Assembly: GCF_024171695.1 (NCBI RefSeq)
Contig: NZ_JAMTCF010000006.1
Span: 124,001 to 188,000 of the forward strand
Direction of reading: 5' to 3'
DNA from: Actinosynnema pretiosum
Lineage (GTDB): Bacteria > Actinomycetota > Actinomycetes > Mycobacteriales > Pseudonocardiaceae
Length of the DNA stretch: 64,000 nucleotides
The notes under the pieces are model-generated. The model saw only the letters and a program-made list of their open reading frames with translations, was not told the origin of the DNA and ran no database searches. Positions 55,249-62,978 of the stretch are shown here, piece after piece (position 1 is the stretch's first letter; every line of letters starts with the position of its first letter). The position numbers and the translations under genes were made by a program.

Positions 55249-55515
55249 GAACAGCTCCTTGCGAGGTGGGGACCTGGCGGCCTGGGGAAGGGGGAGAGCG
55301 CGTAGGCCCGCCAGAGTCCACTGTGTACCAGCAGGACGACCGCTCGCGGGGCCGAACGGCCCAGTCGTCAGCGAACCGCAAGACGGCGGCCGGGTTGGGC
55401 CGCTCGGACCAGGCCGGGGGGCTTGGCGGAGGGGTGGCGCATGGGCCGTCCCGGTGGTGGGGGCCACGTCCGCTGTGCACGCTGGCCTGGACGGCACGGC
55501 GCGGGGAGGGACGTG

Positions 55516-56889
55516 ATGGCCCGGCGAAACGAGGCGCTGCTGCGCTGGTTCCGCCAGACCGGGTGGACGCAGCGCGAACTGGCGCGCGCGGTGACCCGGC
55601 TCGGCCAGGCGCGGGGCTGCAACGTGGCCCCGGACAGCTCGCGGGTGCGGCGGTGGTTGGAGGGCGAGCGGCCGAGGCAGCCGGTGCCCGAGCTGCTCGC
55701 CGCGCTGTTCAGCGAGCGGCTGGGCAGGCCCGTCGGCCCGGAGGACCTCGGTCTCGGGTCGGGCGCACCGCCCGGTTCCGAGCTGGGGTGGGACCAGCGG
55801 GGGCTGGTCACCGCGCTGCAGGACTTCACCAGGAGCGATCTGATGATCAAACGCAGGGACGTCCTCGGCACCACCGCGGCGCTGGCCACGGGCGCGGTGC
55901 TGGAGAACCGGTTGCGCGGGTGGCTCGACCCGGTGCGGGCGCACGCCTCGCCCACCGCGTCGCCGGGGCGGATCGGGACGGCGGAGATCGCCGAGATCGA
56001 GGCGGCGACCGGGACGTTCTGGACGTGGGACGCGAAGGTCGGCGGCGGGCTGTACCGGGAGGCCGTCGTGGGGCAGCTCAAGGCCATGACGGACCTGCTG
56101 GAGCACACCTACCCGGAGCAGATCGGCAGGCGGCTGTTCCGGTCCACGGCGGACCTGGCGCGGCTGGCCGGGTGGATGTCGCACGACGTCGGGCTCCAGG
56201 GCACGGCGCAGCGGTACTTCACCTTCGCGCTGCACTGCGCGAAGCGGGCAGGCGACCAGCGGCTCGGCGTGGAGGTGCTGTCGCGGATGGCGCGGCAGAT
56301 GGTGCACGTGGGCAAGCCGCGCGAGGCGCTGGCGCTGGTCGCGCTGGCCCGGCGCGGGGCGGGCGGGCGGATCGCCGAGGCGGAGCAGGCGATGCTGGGC
56401 ACCTGCGAGGCGTGGGCGTGGGCCGCGCTCGGCGACGCGGGCCGGGTGGAGCGGGCGGTCGGGGTGGCGCAGGAGCGCTTCTCGCGGGCGGTGGCCGGGG
56501 ACGCGCCGTCGTGGCTGGGGTACTTCGACCAGGCCGGGTTGTCCGGGATGGCCGGGTTGTCCTACCGCACGCTCGCCGAGCGCGACCCGGCGCTGGCCGG
56601 GCGGGCGGAGCCGCACATCGACGCGGCGCTGCGGCTGCGCAACCGGGACACCTACGCGCGGTCGAACCTGTTCGACCTGATCTCGCTGCTGGGGGTGCGG
56701 ATCGTGCAGGGCGAGCACGCGGAGGCGGAGCGGATGGTGCGCCGGGTGCTGCCGGTCACCGGCCGGATCAGCTCCACGCGCACGGTGGACCGGATCAGGC
56801 CGCTGGCCAGGCGGGCCCGCGCGGACGCGGCCAGGTCGGCGGACGCGGCCAGGCTGGCGGAGTCGCTGGACGGGCTGCTGGCGGTGTGA
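55516..56889 (+). CDS. HTH-type regulator with TPR-like helical domain
   Basis: A 457-residue Streptomyces-type regulator. The N-terminal HTH is LLRWFRQTGWTQRELARAVTR with DSSRVRRWLEGERPR. The remaining 350 residues are helical, with TPR-like pairs (REALALVALARRGAGG, RFSRAVAGDAPSWLGYFDQAGLSGMAG). Such proteins are often called Tat pathway signal or NsdA-like regulators; NsdA represses development and antibiotic production. A twin-Arg-like RRDVLGTTAALATGA near 115 is a family feature. ATG 55516 or GTG 55513 both follow GGGAGGG. Confidence 0.75.
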   Translation: MARRNEALLRWFRQTGWTQRELARAVTRLGQARGCNVAPDSSRVRRWLEGERPRQPVPELLAALFSERLGRPVGPEDLGLGSGAPPGSELGWDQRGLVTALQDFTRSDLMIKRRDVLGTTAALATGAVLENRLRGWLDPVRAHASPTASPGRIGTAEIAEIEAATGTFWTWDAKVGGGLYREAVVGQLKAMTDLLEHTYPEQIGRRLFRSTADLARLAGWMSHDVGLQGTAQRYFTFALHCAKRAGDQRLGVEVLSRMARQMVHVGKPREALALVALARRGAGGRIAEAEQAMLGTCEAWAWAALGDAGRVERAVGVAQERFSRAVAGDAPSWLGYFDQAGLSGMAGLSYRTLAERDPALAGRAEPHIDAALRLRNRDTYARSNLFDLISLLGVRIVQGEHAEAERMVRRVLPVTGRISSTRTVDRIRPLARRARADAARSADAARLAESLDGLLAV

Positions 56890-56924
56890 GCCCCGGTGGG
56901 CGGCGCGCCTGCCGCCCACCGGGG

Positions 56925-57266
56925 TCAGCGCCGGGCCCACCGGCTCGCCCTGGCGCGGGCGGGCCGGTTCGAGGCGACCCGGTCCCTGGTGGCCAGCCAC
57001 ACCGCCCGGCCGCCCTCGGCGACGCCGCACGCGTCGGTGAACTTCTCCACGAACTCCCTGCTGGGCAAGCGGTTCCCGGCCAGCACCTCGGAGATCGTGG
57101 TCTTGGAGAACGGCACGCCGTCGCGGGGCGGCCCGGCGCGCTCGGCGAGCTTGCGCAGCGACACCTCCCCGGCTTCGGCGTGCAGGCGCCGCAGGTGCGC
57201 GGCGAACTCCCGGACGGTGGACGCGACGCTCGGGTCGATGCGACCGGCGTTCTCCCGCTGTGGCAC
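56925..57266 (-). CDS. Small XRE-type HTH protein
   Basis: A 113-residue protein with an XRE-like HTH: FAAHLRRLHAEAGEVSLRKLAERAGPPRDGVPFSKTTISEVLAGNRLPS, followed by VWLATRDRVA. This type often precedes large actinobacterial NACHT or trypsin-like regulators as an isolated domain. GTG 57266 is supported by GGAGA at 7-nt spacing; ATG 57317 would add 17 residues. It is convergent with the preceding HTH gene. Confidence 0.65.
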   Translation of the reverse strand: MPQRENAGRIDPSVASTVREFAAHLRRLHAEAGEVSLRKLAERAGPPRDGVPFSKTTISEVLAGNRLPSREFVEKFTDACGVAEGGRAVWLATRDRVASNRPARARASRWARR

Positions 57267-57329
57267 GGCGCTCTCCGGGGGAGATGTGGGCGAAGTCCTG
57301 CGGAACGCCAGCAGCATAGGGGCGGGGGC

Positions 57330-57365
57330 GGGGTCCGGGGCCGCAGTGCTGCGGCCCCGGACCCC
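57330..57365. terminator. Near-perfect 36-bp palindrome
   Basis: GGGGTCCGGGGCCGCAG and CTGCGGCCCCGGACCCC (17 bp) flank the two-base centre TG, between the HD gene (minus, upstream) and the HTH gene. It may end HD transcription or be a double-strand binding site. Confidence 0.5.
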
Positions 57366-57392
57366 GGTGCCCGGTTTCTCCCGGAACGCGGA

Positions 57393-57415
57393 AAACCATT
57401 GCGGCGCAATGGTTT
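57393..57415 (-). terminator. Second hairpin at the HD gene stop
   Basis: AAACCATTGC and GCAATGGTTT (10 bp, loop GGC) touch the HD gene stop codon. Its A/T-rich ends differ from other terminators here; with the 36-bp palindrome it forms a two-hairpin tandem. Confidence 0.5.
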
Positions 57416-57987
57416 CACCAGTGTTCGGGGCCCGTGACCCCGGCGGTGGCGAGGCGGGCCAGCCGCCGCTCGACGCGGTCGGCGACCGCGAGCAGCCGGG
57501 GCGCGCGCACCGGGTGCGCGAGTGCGTTCGGCGAGCCGGGCCCGTGCCGCTCCAGCACCTCCGCCAACCGGTCGGGCACGCTCACCCGTCGGCCGGTCGG
57601 GCCGGTGGTCTGGTCGGTGTGGGTGAGCGCGTCGGCCACCGGGCCGTCCTCGCGCGGGTAGCGGGCCAGCTCGTCGTCCAGCCCGAGCACGGCGGCGACC
57701 AGGCTCGCGCCGGAGTGGTGCGCGACCAGGCCGACCAGCCGGGGCGGCCAGCCGTCCCGCTCCAGGCGCCGGGCGCCGTCGAGCGGGTGGAAACCGCTGT
57801 CCCGCAGCGGTTCCGCGTACCCGACGTCGTGCAGCCAGGCCGCGCAGACCAGCAGCCCCCGGTCGTTCTCGGGCACGGTCGCCGCGAGTTCGGCCGCGCG
57901 CCGCGCGACCCCCCGCACGTGCGCCCACCGGTCCCCGCCCAGCAACCGCCCGGCCACCGCGCGGGCCCGGTCGACGTCGATGCTCAC
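57415..57987 (-). CDS. HD-domain phosphohydrolase
   Basis: A 190-residue HD-superfamily protein. His in WAHVRGVARRA, HD in CAAWLHDVGYAEPL, His in GFHPLDGARRL and HH in GLVAHHSGASL form the metal site. It probably hydrolyses a nucleotide or phosphate ester. GTG 57987 is favoured because earlier residues look non-coding. Confidence 0.8.
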   Translation of the reverse strand: MSIDVDRARAVAGRLLGGDRWAHVRGVARRAAELAATVPENDRGLLVCAAWLHDVGYAEPLRDSGFHPLDGARRLERDGWPPRLVGLVAHHSGASLVAAVLGLDDELARYPREDGPVADALTHTDQTTGPTGRRVSVPDRLAEVLERHGPGSPNALAHPVRAPRLLAVADRVERRLARLATAGVTGPEHW

Positions 57988-58075
57988 GCCACCCTGTCGG
58001 CCGCCGGACCACCGCCGGGGTTGCGCGCGGGTCGCCACCGGGCGAACTCCCGGCCAACACCCGGTTCCGCCCCGC

Positions 58076-59671
58076 TCACGGGGCCAGGCCGACCACCGCG
58101 CCCGTCGAGCCCCTCCCGGCCAGCACCACCGCGCCCGGCGCGGGCACGAGCAGCACGCCCGGTCCCCCGCCGACGTCCAGCGCGGTCTCGGTGGTCGCCC
58201 CGTCCCAGGACTGCGCCAGCAGCGCCACCGAGCCGTCGCGCTCGCACACCCGCAGGTAGGTCGCGCCGGTGGTGGCGTCCGGCCCCCGGCGCAGGCAGCG
58301 CGCGACGGGCAGCGGCCGGAGCCCGCCGCCGGGGTCGACGGCGGCCCGCTCCCGCACCTCGGGCCCGTCCTCGACCTCGGCGAGCGGGGTCGCGCCGACG
58401 TCCACCCGCACCCACCGGCTCGGGTCCACCCGGAGCAGCTCGCGCCCGTCCGCGCCGCCCAGCACGACGTCGCCGCCGTCGCCGACGCCCTCGACGCGCA
58501 CCCGGACCACGGCCCCGTCCGGCGAGCCGAACAGCTGGACCACCGGCCCGTACCCGTCGCCGGGCACGACCGGGGCCTCGTGCCGCCACCGCACCGCGCC
58601 GCCGTCCTCGTCCAGCGCGACCACCCCGGCGGTGTCCGCGCAGACCAGCGGCGCGAGCACGACCCCGTCGCCGGGCACCACGCGCGCGTAGTCGGACCGG
58701 CAGCCCTCGCCCGGCCGCCAGCGCCAGCGCTCGTCGCCGGTGGTCAGGTCGTAGCCCGCCAGCCCGTCGTCCTCGCGGATCGCGAGCACCCGCCGACCGG
58801 GGTGGACCTGGTCGGTCTCGACCAGCGCGGAGCGGACCAGCCGGTCGAACCGGACCGAGCCGGTGGCCGCGTCCAGCACGACGAGGAGCTGGGCGCGGGT
58901 GTCGTGCGGCGAGCGGAAGGCGACCACCACGGCGCGCCGGTCGGGCGAGACGAGCAGGGCGCCGACGGCCGCACCGGGACGGGCGTAGCGCCAGCGCGGG
59001 GCGCCGCTGGTCCCGTCGAGCGCGGTGACGGCCCCGTCCGAGGTGGCGACGACGACCCCGCGCCCGGCGGCGGCGAGGTCGACCACGGGCGCGTCGGGCT
59101 CCCAGCGCCAGCGCCGACCGCCCGGCCGCTCGGCGGTGGCGGCGGGCTCGCCACCGGCGGCGGCGGCGGTGGTCGCCGAGGTGGCGAGCCCGTCGGCGGC
59201 GGAAGGCGCCACCAGGGCGGCCCCGAGCACCAGCGCGGCGCCCCCGACCCCGAGCAGGGCGGGCCGCCAGGACCGCGACCACCACGCCCCGGCCGCGACG
59301 GCCGACGCGCCGACCGCGAGCACCGGCCACCCCGAGCCGGGCACCCCGGTCCGCACGTCCAGCACCAGCCCGGTCACCGCGACCGCCAGCGCGAGCACGG
59401 CCACCACCAGCGCCGCCACCCTGACCCGGCGACCGCTCCCGAACGCCAGCAGCGCCCCGAGCGCGACCGCCGCCGAACCCCCGGCGAGGTCGAGCCCGGC
59501 GCTCCCGGCCGCACCACCTGGCAGCAGCGGCGCGACGACCGCGCACACCCCACCCGTCACCACCGCGCAGCGCCCCACACCCGGTGGGACGGCGCGCCGG
59601 GCCGGGCCGTTCCCCGATCGGCCCACCGGGAACGGCGGCCGAACAGGGGACAGCGGCGTCGGGTCGGGCAC
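58076..59671 (-). CDS. Membrane-anchored PQQ-like beta-propeller protein
   Basis: A protein of about 531 residues. The first 170 or so hold several hydrophobic segments (CAVVTGGVCAVVAPLLPGG, VAALVVAVLALAVAVTGLVL, LLGVGGAALVLGAALVAP), followed by an extracytoplasmic beta-propeller with PQQ-like repeats (VVVATSDGAVTALDGTSGAPRWRY, LAGYDLTTGDERWRW, GVVALDEDGGAVRWRHEA). Repeats of this kind act as binding scaffolds. GTG 59671 is tentative; a shorter start is possible. It is divergent from the putative effector gene at 59703, with 31 bp between. Confidence 0.65.
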   Translation of the reverse strand: MPDPTPLSPVRPPFPVGRSGNGPARRAVPPGVGRCAVVTGGVCAVVAPLLPGGAAGSAGLDLAGGSAAVALGALLAFGSGRRVRVAALVVAVLALAVAVTGLVLDVRTGVPGSGWPVLAVGASAVAAGAWWSRSWRPALLGVGGAALVLGAALVAPSAADGLATSATTAAAAGGEPAATAERPGGRRWRWEPDAPVVDLAAAGRGVVVATSDGAVTALDGTSGAPRWRYARPGAAVGALLVSPDRRAVVVAFRSPHDTRAQLLVVLDAATGSVRFDRLVRSALVETDQVHPGRRVLAIREDDGLAGYDLTTGDERWRWRPGEGCRSDYARVVPGDGVVLAPLVCADTAGVVALDEDGGAVRWRHEAPVVPGDGYGPVVQLFGSPDGAVVRVRVEGVGDGGDVVLGGADGRELLRVDPSRWVRVDVGATPLAEVEDGPEVRERAAVDPGGGLRPLPVARCLRRGPDATTGATYLRVCERDGSVALLAQSWDGATTETALDVGGGPGVLLVPAPGAVVLAGRGSTGAVVGLAP

Positions 59672-59702
59672 GTCGCGGGCGCGGGCGAGTACAACCGGGC
59701 GG

Positions 59703-61310
59703 ATGAGGAGAACGCCCGAGCACTCCGACCGGCACTCCCCCGGCCAGGCCACCGGCGCTCACCGCGCCGCGCCCGCCACCGCGCTCCTGGGCCGCGCGGG
59801 CGCGGCGGGCAACCGGGCGCTGGCGGGCGCGCTGGGCGGTGGGGCCCCGGTGGTGCAGCGGACGCCCGCGCTGCGGGACCTCCCACCGGAACTGCTGCTG
59901 CAGGTCCTCGCCTCGTCCGGGCTGACCTGGCCGGACTTCCTGGCCGCCCGCTCGACCGACCGCGCCGCCCGCGACCGGCTGGACGCGCTGGTCGTCGGCC
60001 GGTACGGGGTCTTCACGCCGAGCACCGCGCTGCGGTTCTGGGCCTTCGACGTCCACCGCGCGCACCGGGCATCGCCCGGCGGGGTCCTGCGGATCGCCCG
60101 GCTGCTGGGCGACGCCCGGCTGTCACCGGCGTTCTGGGACCTGGTCGCGGAGGCGCACGTCCCGGCGCACGTGGGCGGGAAGCTCGTGGACGTCCTGCAC
60201 GGGCTCGGCGCGGGCGCGGGGGTGGCGACCGGGGTGGACCACATCCGCGACGTGCTCGACCTGGTGACCGACTGGGGCGTCGACTACCTGGACTTCCTGG
60301 AGGCCTACCTGGACCGGGTGCAGCGGGCGGACGCCCTGGCGCACGGCGAGCGGGCCGCGCTGGCGAACCGGCGGGAGCTGGGGAGCGCGCTCGACGTCGT
60401 CATGGGCGAGGTCGACGAGGGGGACGTCTTCTACGACGCGCGCACGGGCGAGGGCACGGCGGACTTCCCACGGGAGCGCGTGGCGCACGACGCACGGGGA
60501 CGGCTGCTGCGGTGGTTGCGGGAGGAGACGGCCGAGTCGGACCTGCGGGCGACGGCGACGCTGGAGAAGCGGCTCGCGGCGAAGCTCGCGGAACTGCGCG
60601 AGGTGTGCCGGGGAGAGGTGGACCTCGGCGCGGGCGCCGCCCCGCTCGCCGAGCTGCGCGACGCGCTGAGGACCACCAGGCAGACCCTGAGGTACGAGGG
60701 GGCCTGCCGGGAGGGCGTGGCGGGCGCGACCGGGCTCGACGAGGCGCTGGGGGCGCTGCTGGCGGCGGTGGACGACGCGCGCGCGGCGGACGTCGTGAAC
60801 CCCCACCGGGGCGAGACCAAGCACCAGCGGGAAGCGCGGCTGCGCCGGGAGGGGAAGGCCGCGCGCCCGTCCGCGCCCGCTGCGGAGCACCACCTCCCGA
60901 GCTGGGAACCCGACCCGGTGGTCGCCCCGCCGGGGCACCGCACCGGCGAGGAGCCGTCCCTGGTGCAGGACGGCCAGGTGCACTTCCGGTTCGAGAGCCA
61001 CCGCTACGGCCGGATCGACCGGGTCGGGTTGGCGGGGAAGCTGACCGACGAGGTGCTGGACGCGCTGCAGGCGGCGCTGGTGCACGGCAAGGCGGTGAGG
61101 GCGGTCGGCGAGAGCGGGGTGAAGGAGAGGGGCGCGCACTACATCGTCAAGCTCTCCGACGCGGACGCCAGGGCCGTGGGGCTGTCGGGCAGCGCGGACG
61201 TGCGCCTGCGCTCGGCGACGGCGAAGGTCGACACACCCGCCGACGCCTTCGGCATCAAGTACTTCGTCTTCGACCGGCTGACGAAGTCGCACGGGGGCGG
61301 CCACTCCTGA
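59703..61310 (+). CDS. Putative eCIS-associated effector with F-box-like motif
   Basis: A 535-residue protein of unusual composition. The N-terminal ALLGRAGAAGNRALAGALGG followed by VVQR resembles the GN-x-A(V/L)-x-x-L...VQR leader seen in proteins encoded with extracellular contractile injection systems (often with DUF4157). Next comes LRDLPPELLLQVLASSGLTW, which reads like an F-box (LPPE-hh-hh-hL). A helical middle (about 85-360) is followed by an acid/base-rich hinge and a C-terminal region (about 415-535) with GAHYIVKLSDADARAVG and KYFVFDRLTKSHG. No injection-system genes are in view. ATG 59703 lacks a clear ribosome site. A MITE-like element begins right at its stop codon. A polymorphic toxin is the alternative. 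Confidence 0.5.
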   Translation: MRRTPEHSDRHSPGQATGAHRAAPATALLGRAGAAGNRALAGALGGGAPVVQRTPALRDLPPELLLQVLASSGLTWPDFLAARSTDRAARDRLDALVVGRYGVFTPSTALRFWAFDVHRAHRASPGGVLRIARLLGDARLSPAFWDLVAEAHVPAHVGGKLVDVLHGLGAGAGVATGVDHIRDVLDLVTDWGVDYLDFLEAYLDRVQRADALAHGERAALANRRELGSALDVVMGEVDEGDVFYDARTGEGTADFPRERVAHDARGRLLRWLREETAESDLRATATLEKRLAAKLAELREVCRGEVDLGAGAAPLAELRDALRTTRQTLRYEGACREGVAGATGLDEALGALLAAVDDARAADVVNPHRGETKHQREARLRREGKAARPSAPAAEHHLPSWEPDPVVAPPGHRTGEEPSLVQDGQVHFRFESHRYGRIDRVGLAGKLTDEVLDALQAALVHGKAVRAVGESGVKERGAHYIVKLSDADARAVGLSGSADVRLRSATAKVDTPADAFGIKYFVFDRLTKSHGGGHS

Positions 61311-61660
61311 GAGCGTGTTCGAGAGGTCGCTGCCGATTCGTCGCCACCGATTCGGCGCGGCTATCGGCGACCGCGACGGCTACCGGCTTTGCGGCCCCGG
61401 CCTGGGCGAGGTCGAGGCGGGCCTGGTGGTCGCGGTCCTTCGCCGAGAACAGCCCGACCAGGACGACGGAGCGGATGGGGGTCACCCGGACAGGATCGCA
61501 GTGCGGCGCCTGCACGTCACGGGGAAATCCGGTCGTTCGGCAACCGCTGCGGCTGAACGCACGCCTGCCGCGTCCGCCGGGTGCTCACCTGCCGTAGGCC
61601 CAGCGGGTGACGGTCACGCAGGTGCGCCGACCAAGATCAGCAAACTTCTCGAACACGCTC
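61311..61660. mobile_element. 350-bp MITE-like element or deleted IS
   Basis: The left end GAGCGTGTTCGAGAGGT (61311-61327) and the right end, read inverted as GAGCGTGTTCGAGAAGT (61660-61644), match at 16 of 17 positions. This is the type of terminal repeat of IS5-like elements in actinomycetes. The interior has no transposase and lower coding bias; frames exist but none is convincing. No clear target duplication was found. It starts at the base after the TGA of the effector gene and ends 70 bp before the monooxygenase. Confidence 0.65.
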
Positions 61661-61730
61661 CGAGGTCGGCCCACCGCCCGTCGTGCCGCCCCTCCCCCTC
61701 GGCGATACGTTGCGATCAGGGAGGTGCGCC

Positions 61731-62978
61731 ATGACCGAGCGGACCAATGTCGTGGTCGTCGGTGGTGGGCCCGGCGGGGTGCTGCTGGCCTACCTGCTGG
61801 CCCGCGCGGGGGTGCGGGTGGTGCTCCTGGAGGCCCGCAAGGACTTCGACCGGCGGTTCCGGGGGGACAGCGTCGCGCCTCCCGTGCTGGACTACCTGCA
61901 CCGCTTCGGGCTCGCCGAGGAGCTGCTCGCCACCATCCCGCACGGGCGGGCCACGACGTTCGAGTGGTGGACGCCCGAGAAGCGATACACCATCGCCGAC
62001 TACCGGGGCAGCAGTCCGCGCTTCCCCTACTACGCCTTGATCCCGCAGGCCCGGTTCCTGCCGTTCCTGGTCGAGAAGGCCCAGCGGCACAGCGGTTTCC
62101 GGGTCGAGATGGGCGCCCGGTTCAGCGCGCTCCTGCACGACGGCGCCGGTCGCGTCGACGGGGTCCGGTACCGGCGGGACGGGGTCGAGCACGAGCTGCG
62201 GGCCGACCTCGTGGTGGGCGCGGACGGGCGCAACTCCAAGGTGCTGCGGGAATCCGACCTCACCCCCGCCGAGCTGGCCTCGAACATCGACATCTGCTGG
62301 TTCGCCGTGCCCCGGCTGCCCGACGACCCGAGCGGGGCCGGGCAGCTCGCGCTGATCACCGAGCCGGGCGCGGTGGTCGGGCTGCTCGGGCAGGGCGACA
62401 CCTGGCAGATCGGGTTCACCCTGCCCGCCGGGCGGTTCGGGGCGCTCCGGGACGCCGGGGTCGAGCCGCTGAAGGACCTGGTGCGGCGGCGGACGCCGTG
62501 GCTGGGCGCGCGGGTGGCGGAGCTGCGCGAGCCCGGCCAGCTCACCCTGCTGCCGATCCGGATCACCGAGGTGGACCGGTGGAGCAGGCCGGGGCTGCTG
62601 CTCGTCGGGGACGCCGCGCACGTGATCTCCCCGGTGGGCGGCAACGGGATCAACTTCGCCATGATCGACGCCGCCGAGGCGGCGAACCTGCTGGTCGAAC
62701 CGCTGCTGCGGGGTGACGCGCGCGCGATCGACGCGGCGGCGAGCGGGGTGCAGCGCTCCCGTGGCGCGCTGGTGGCCGGGGAGCAGCGGATGCAGGTGCG
62801 GGTCGAGCGCGGGGTGGCCAGGCGGTTGGCCGAGCGCAGTCCCGGCGCGCCGCTGCCGATCCGCGTCCAGGGCAGCGTTCCGGGACTGGCCAGGTTCAGC
62901 GCGCGCCGGTCCCTGCGCGCGCTGCGCGTCCCGCCGCCGTCGCAGGCGATCCTCGGACGATCGTCCACAGTGGACTAG
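61731..62978 (+). CDS. FAD-dependent monooxygenase
   Basis: A 415-residue flavoprotein of the PHBH/aromatic hydroxylase class. It has VVVVGGGPGGVLLAYLLARAG (GxGxxG), DLVVGADGRNSKV (DG motif), and GLLLVGDAAHVISPVGGNGINFAM (GD-x-AH-x-x-x-P). It may hydroxylate an aromatic or polyketide-like compound. ATG 61731 has GGGAGGT at 7-nt spacing. The stop overlaps the end of the next, convergent gene. Confidence 0.85.
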   Translation: MTERTNVVVVGGGPGGVLLAYLLARAGVRVVLLEARKDFDRRFRGDSVAPPVLDYLHRFGLAEELLATIPHGRATTFEWWTPEKRYTIADYRGSSPRFPYYALIPQARFLPFLVEKAQRHSGFRVEMGARFSALLHDGAGRVDGVRYRRDGVEHELRADLVVGADGRNSKVLRESDLTPAELASNIDICWFAVPRLPDDPSGAGQLALITEPGAVVGLLGQGDTWQIGFTLPAGRFGALRDAGVEPLKDLVRRRTPWLGARVAELREPGQLTLLPIRITEVDRWSRPGLLLVGDAAHVISPVGGNGINFAMIDAAEAANLLVEPLLRGDARAIDAAASGVQRSRGALVAGEQRMQVRVERGVARRLAERSPGAPLPIRVQGSVPGLARFSARRSLRALRVPPPSQAILGRSSTVD

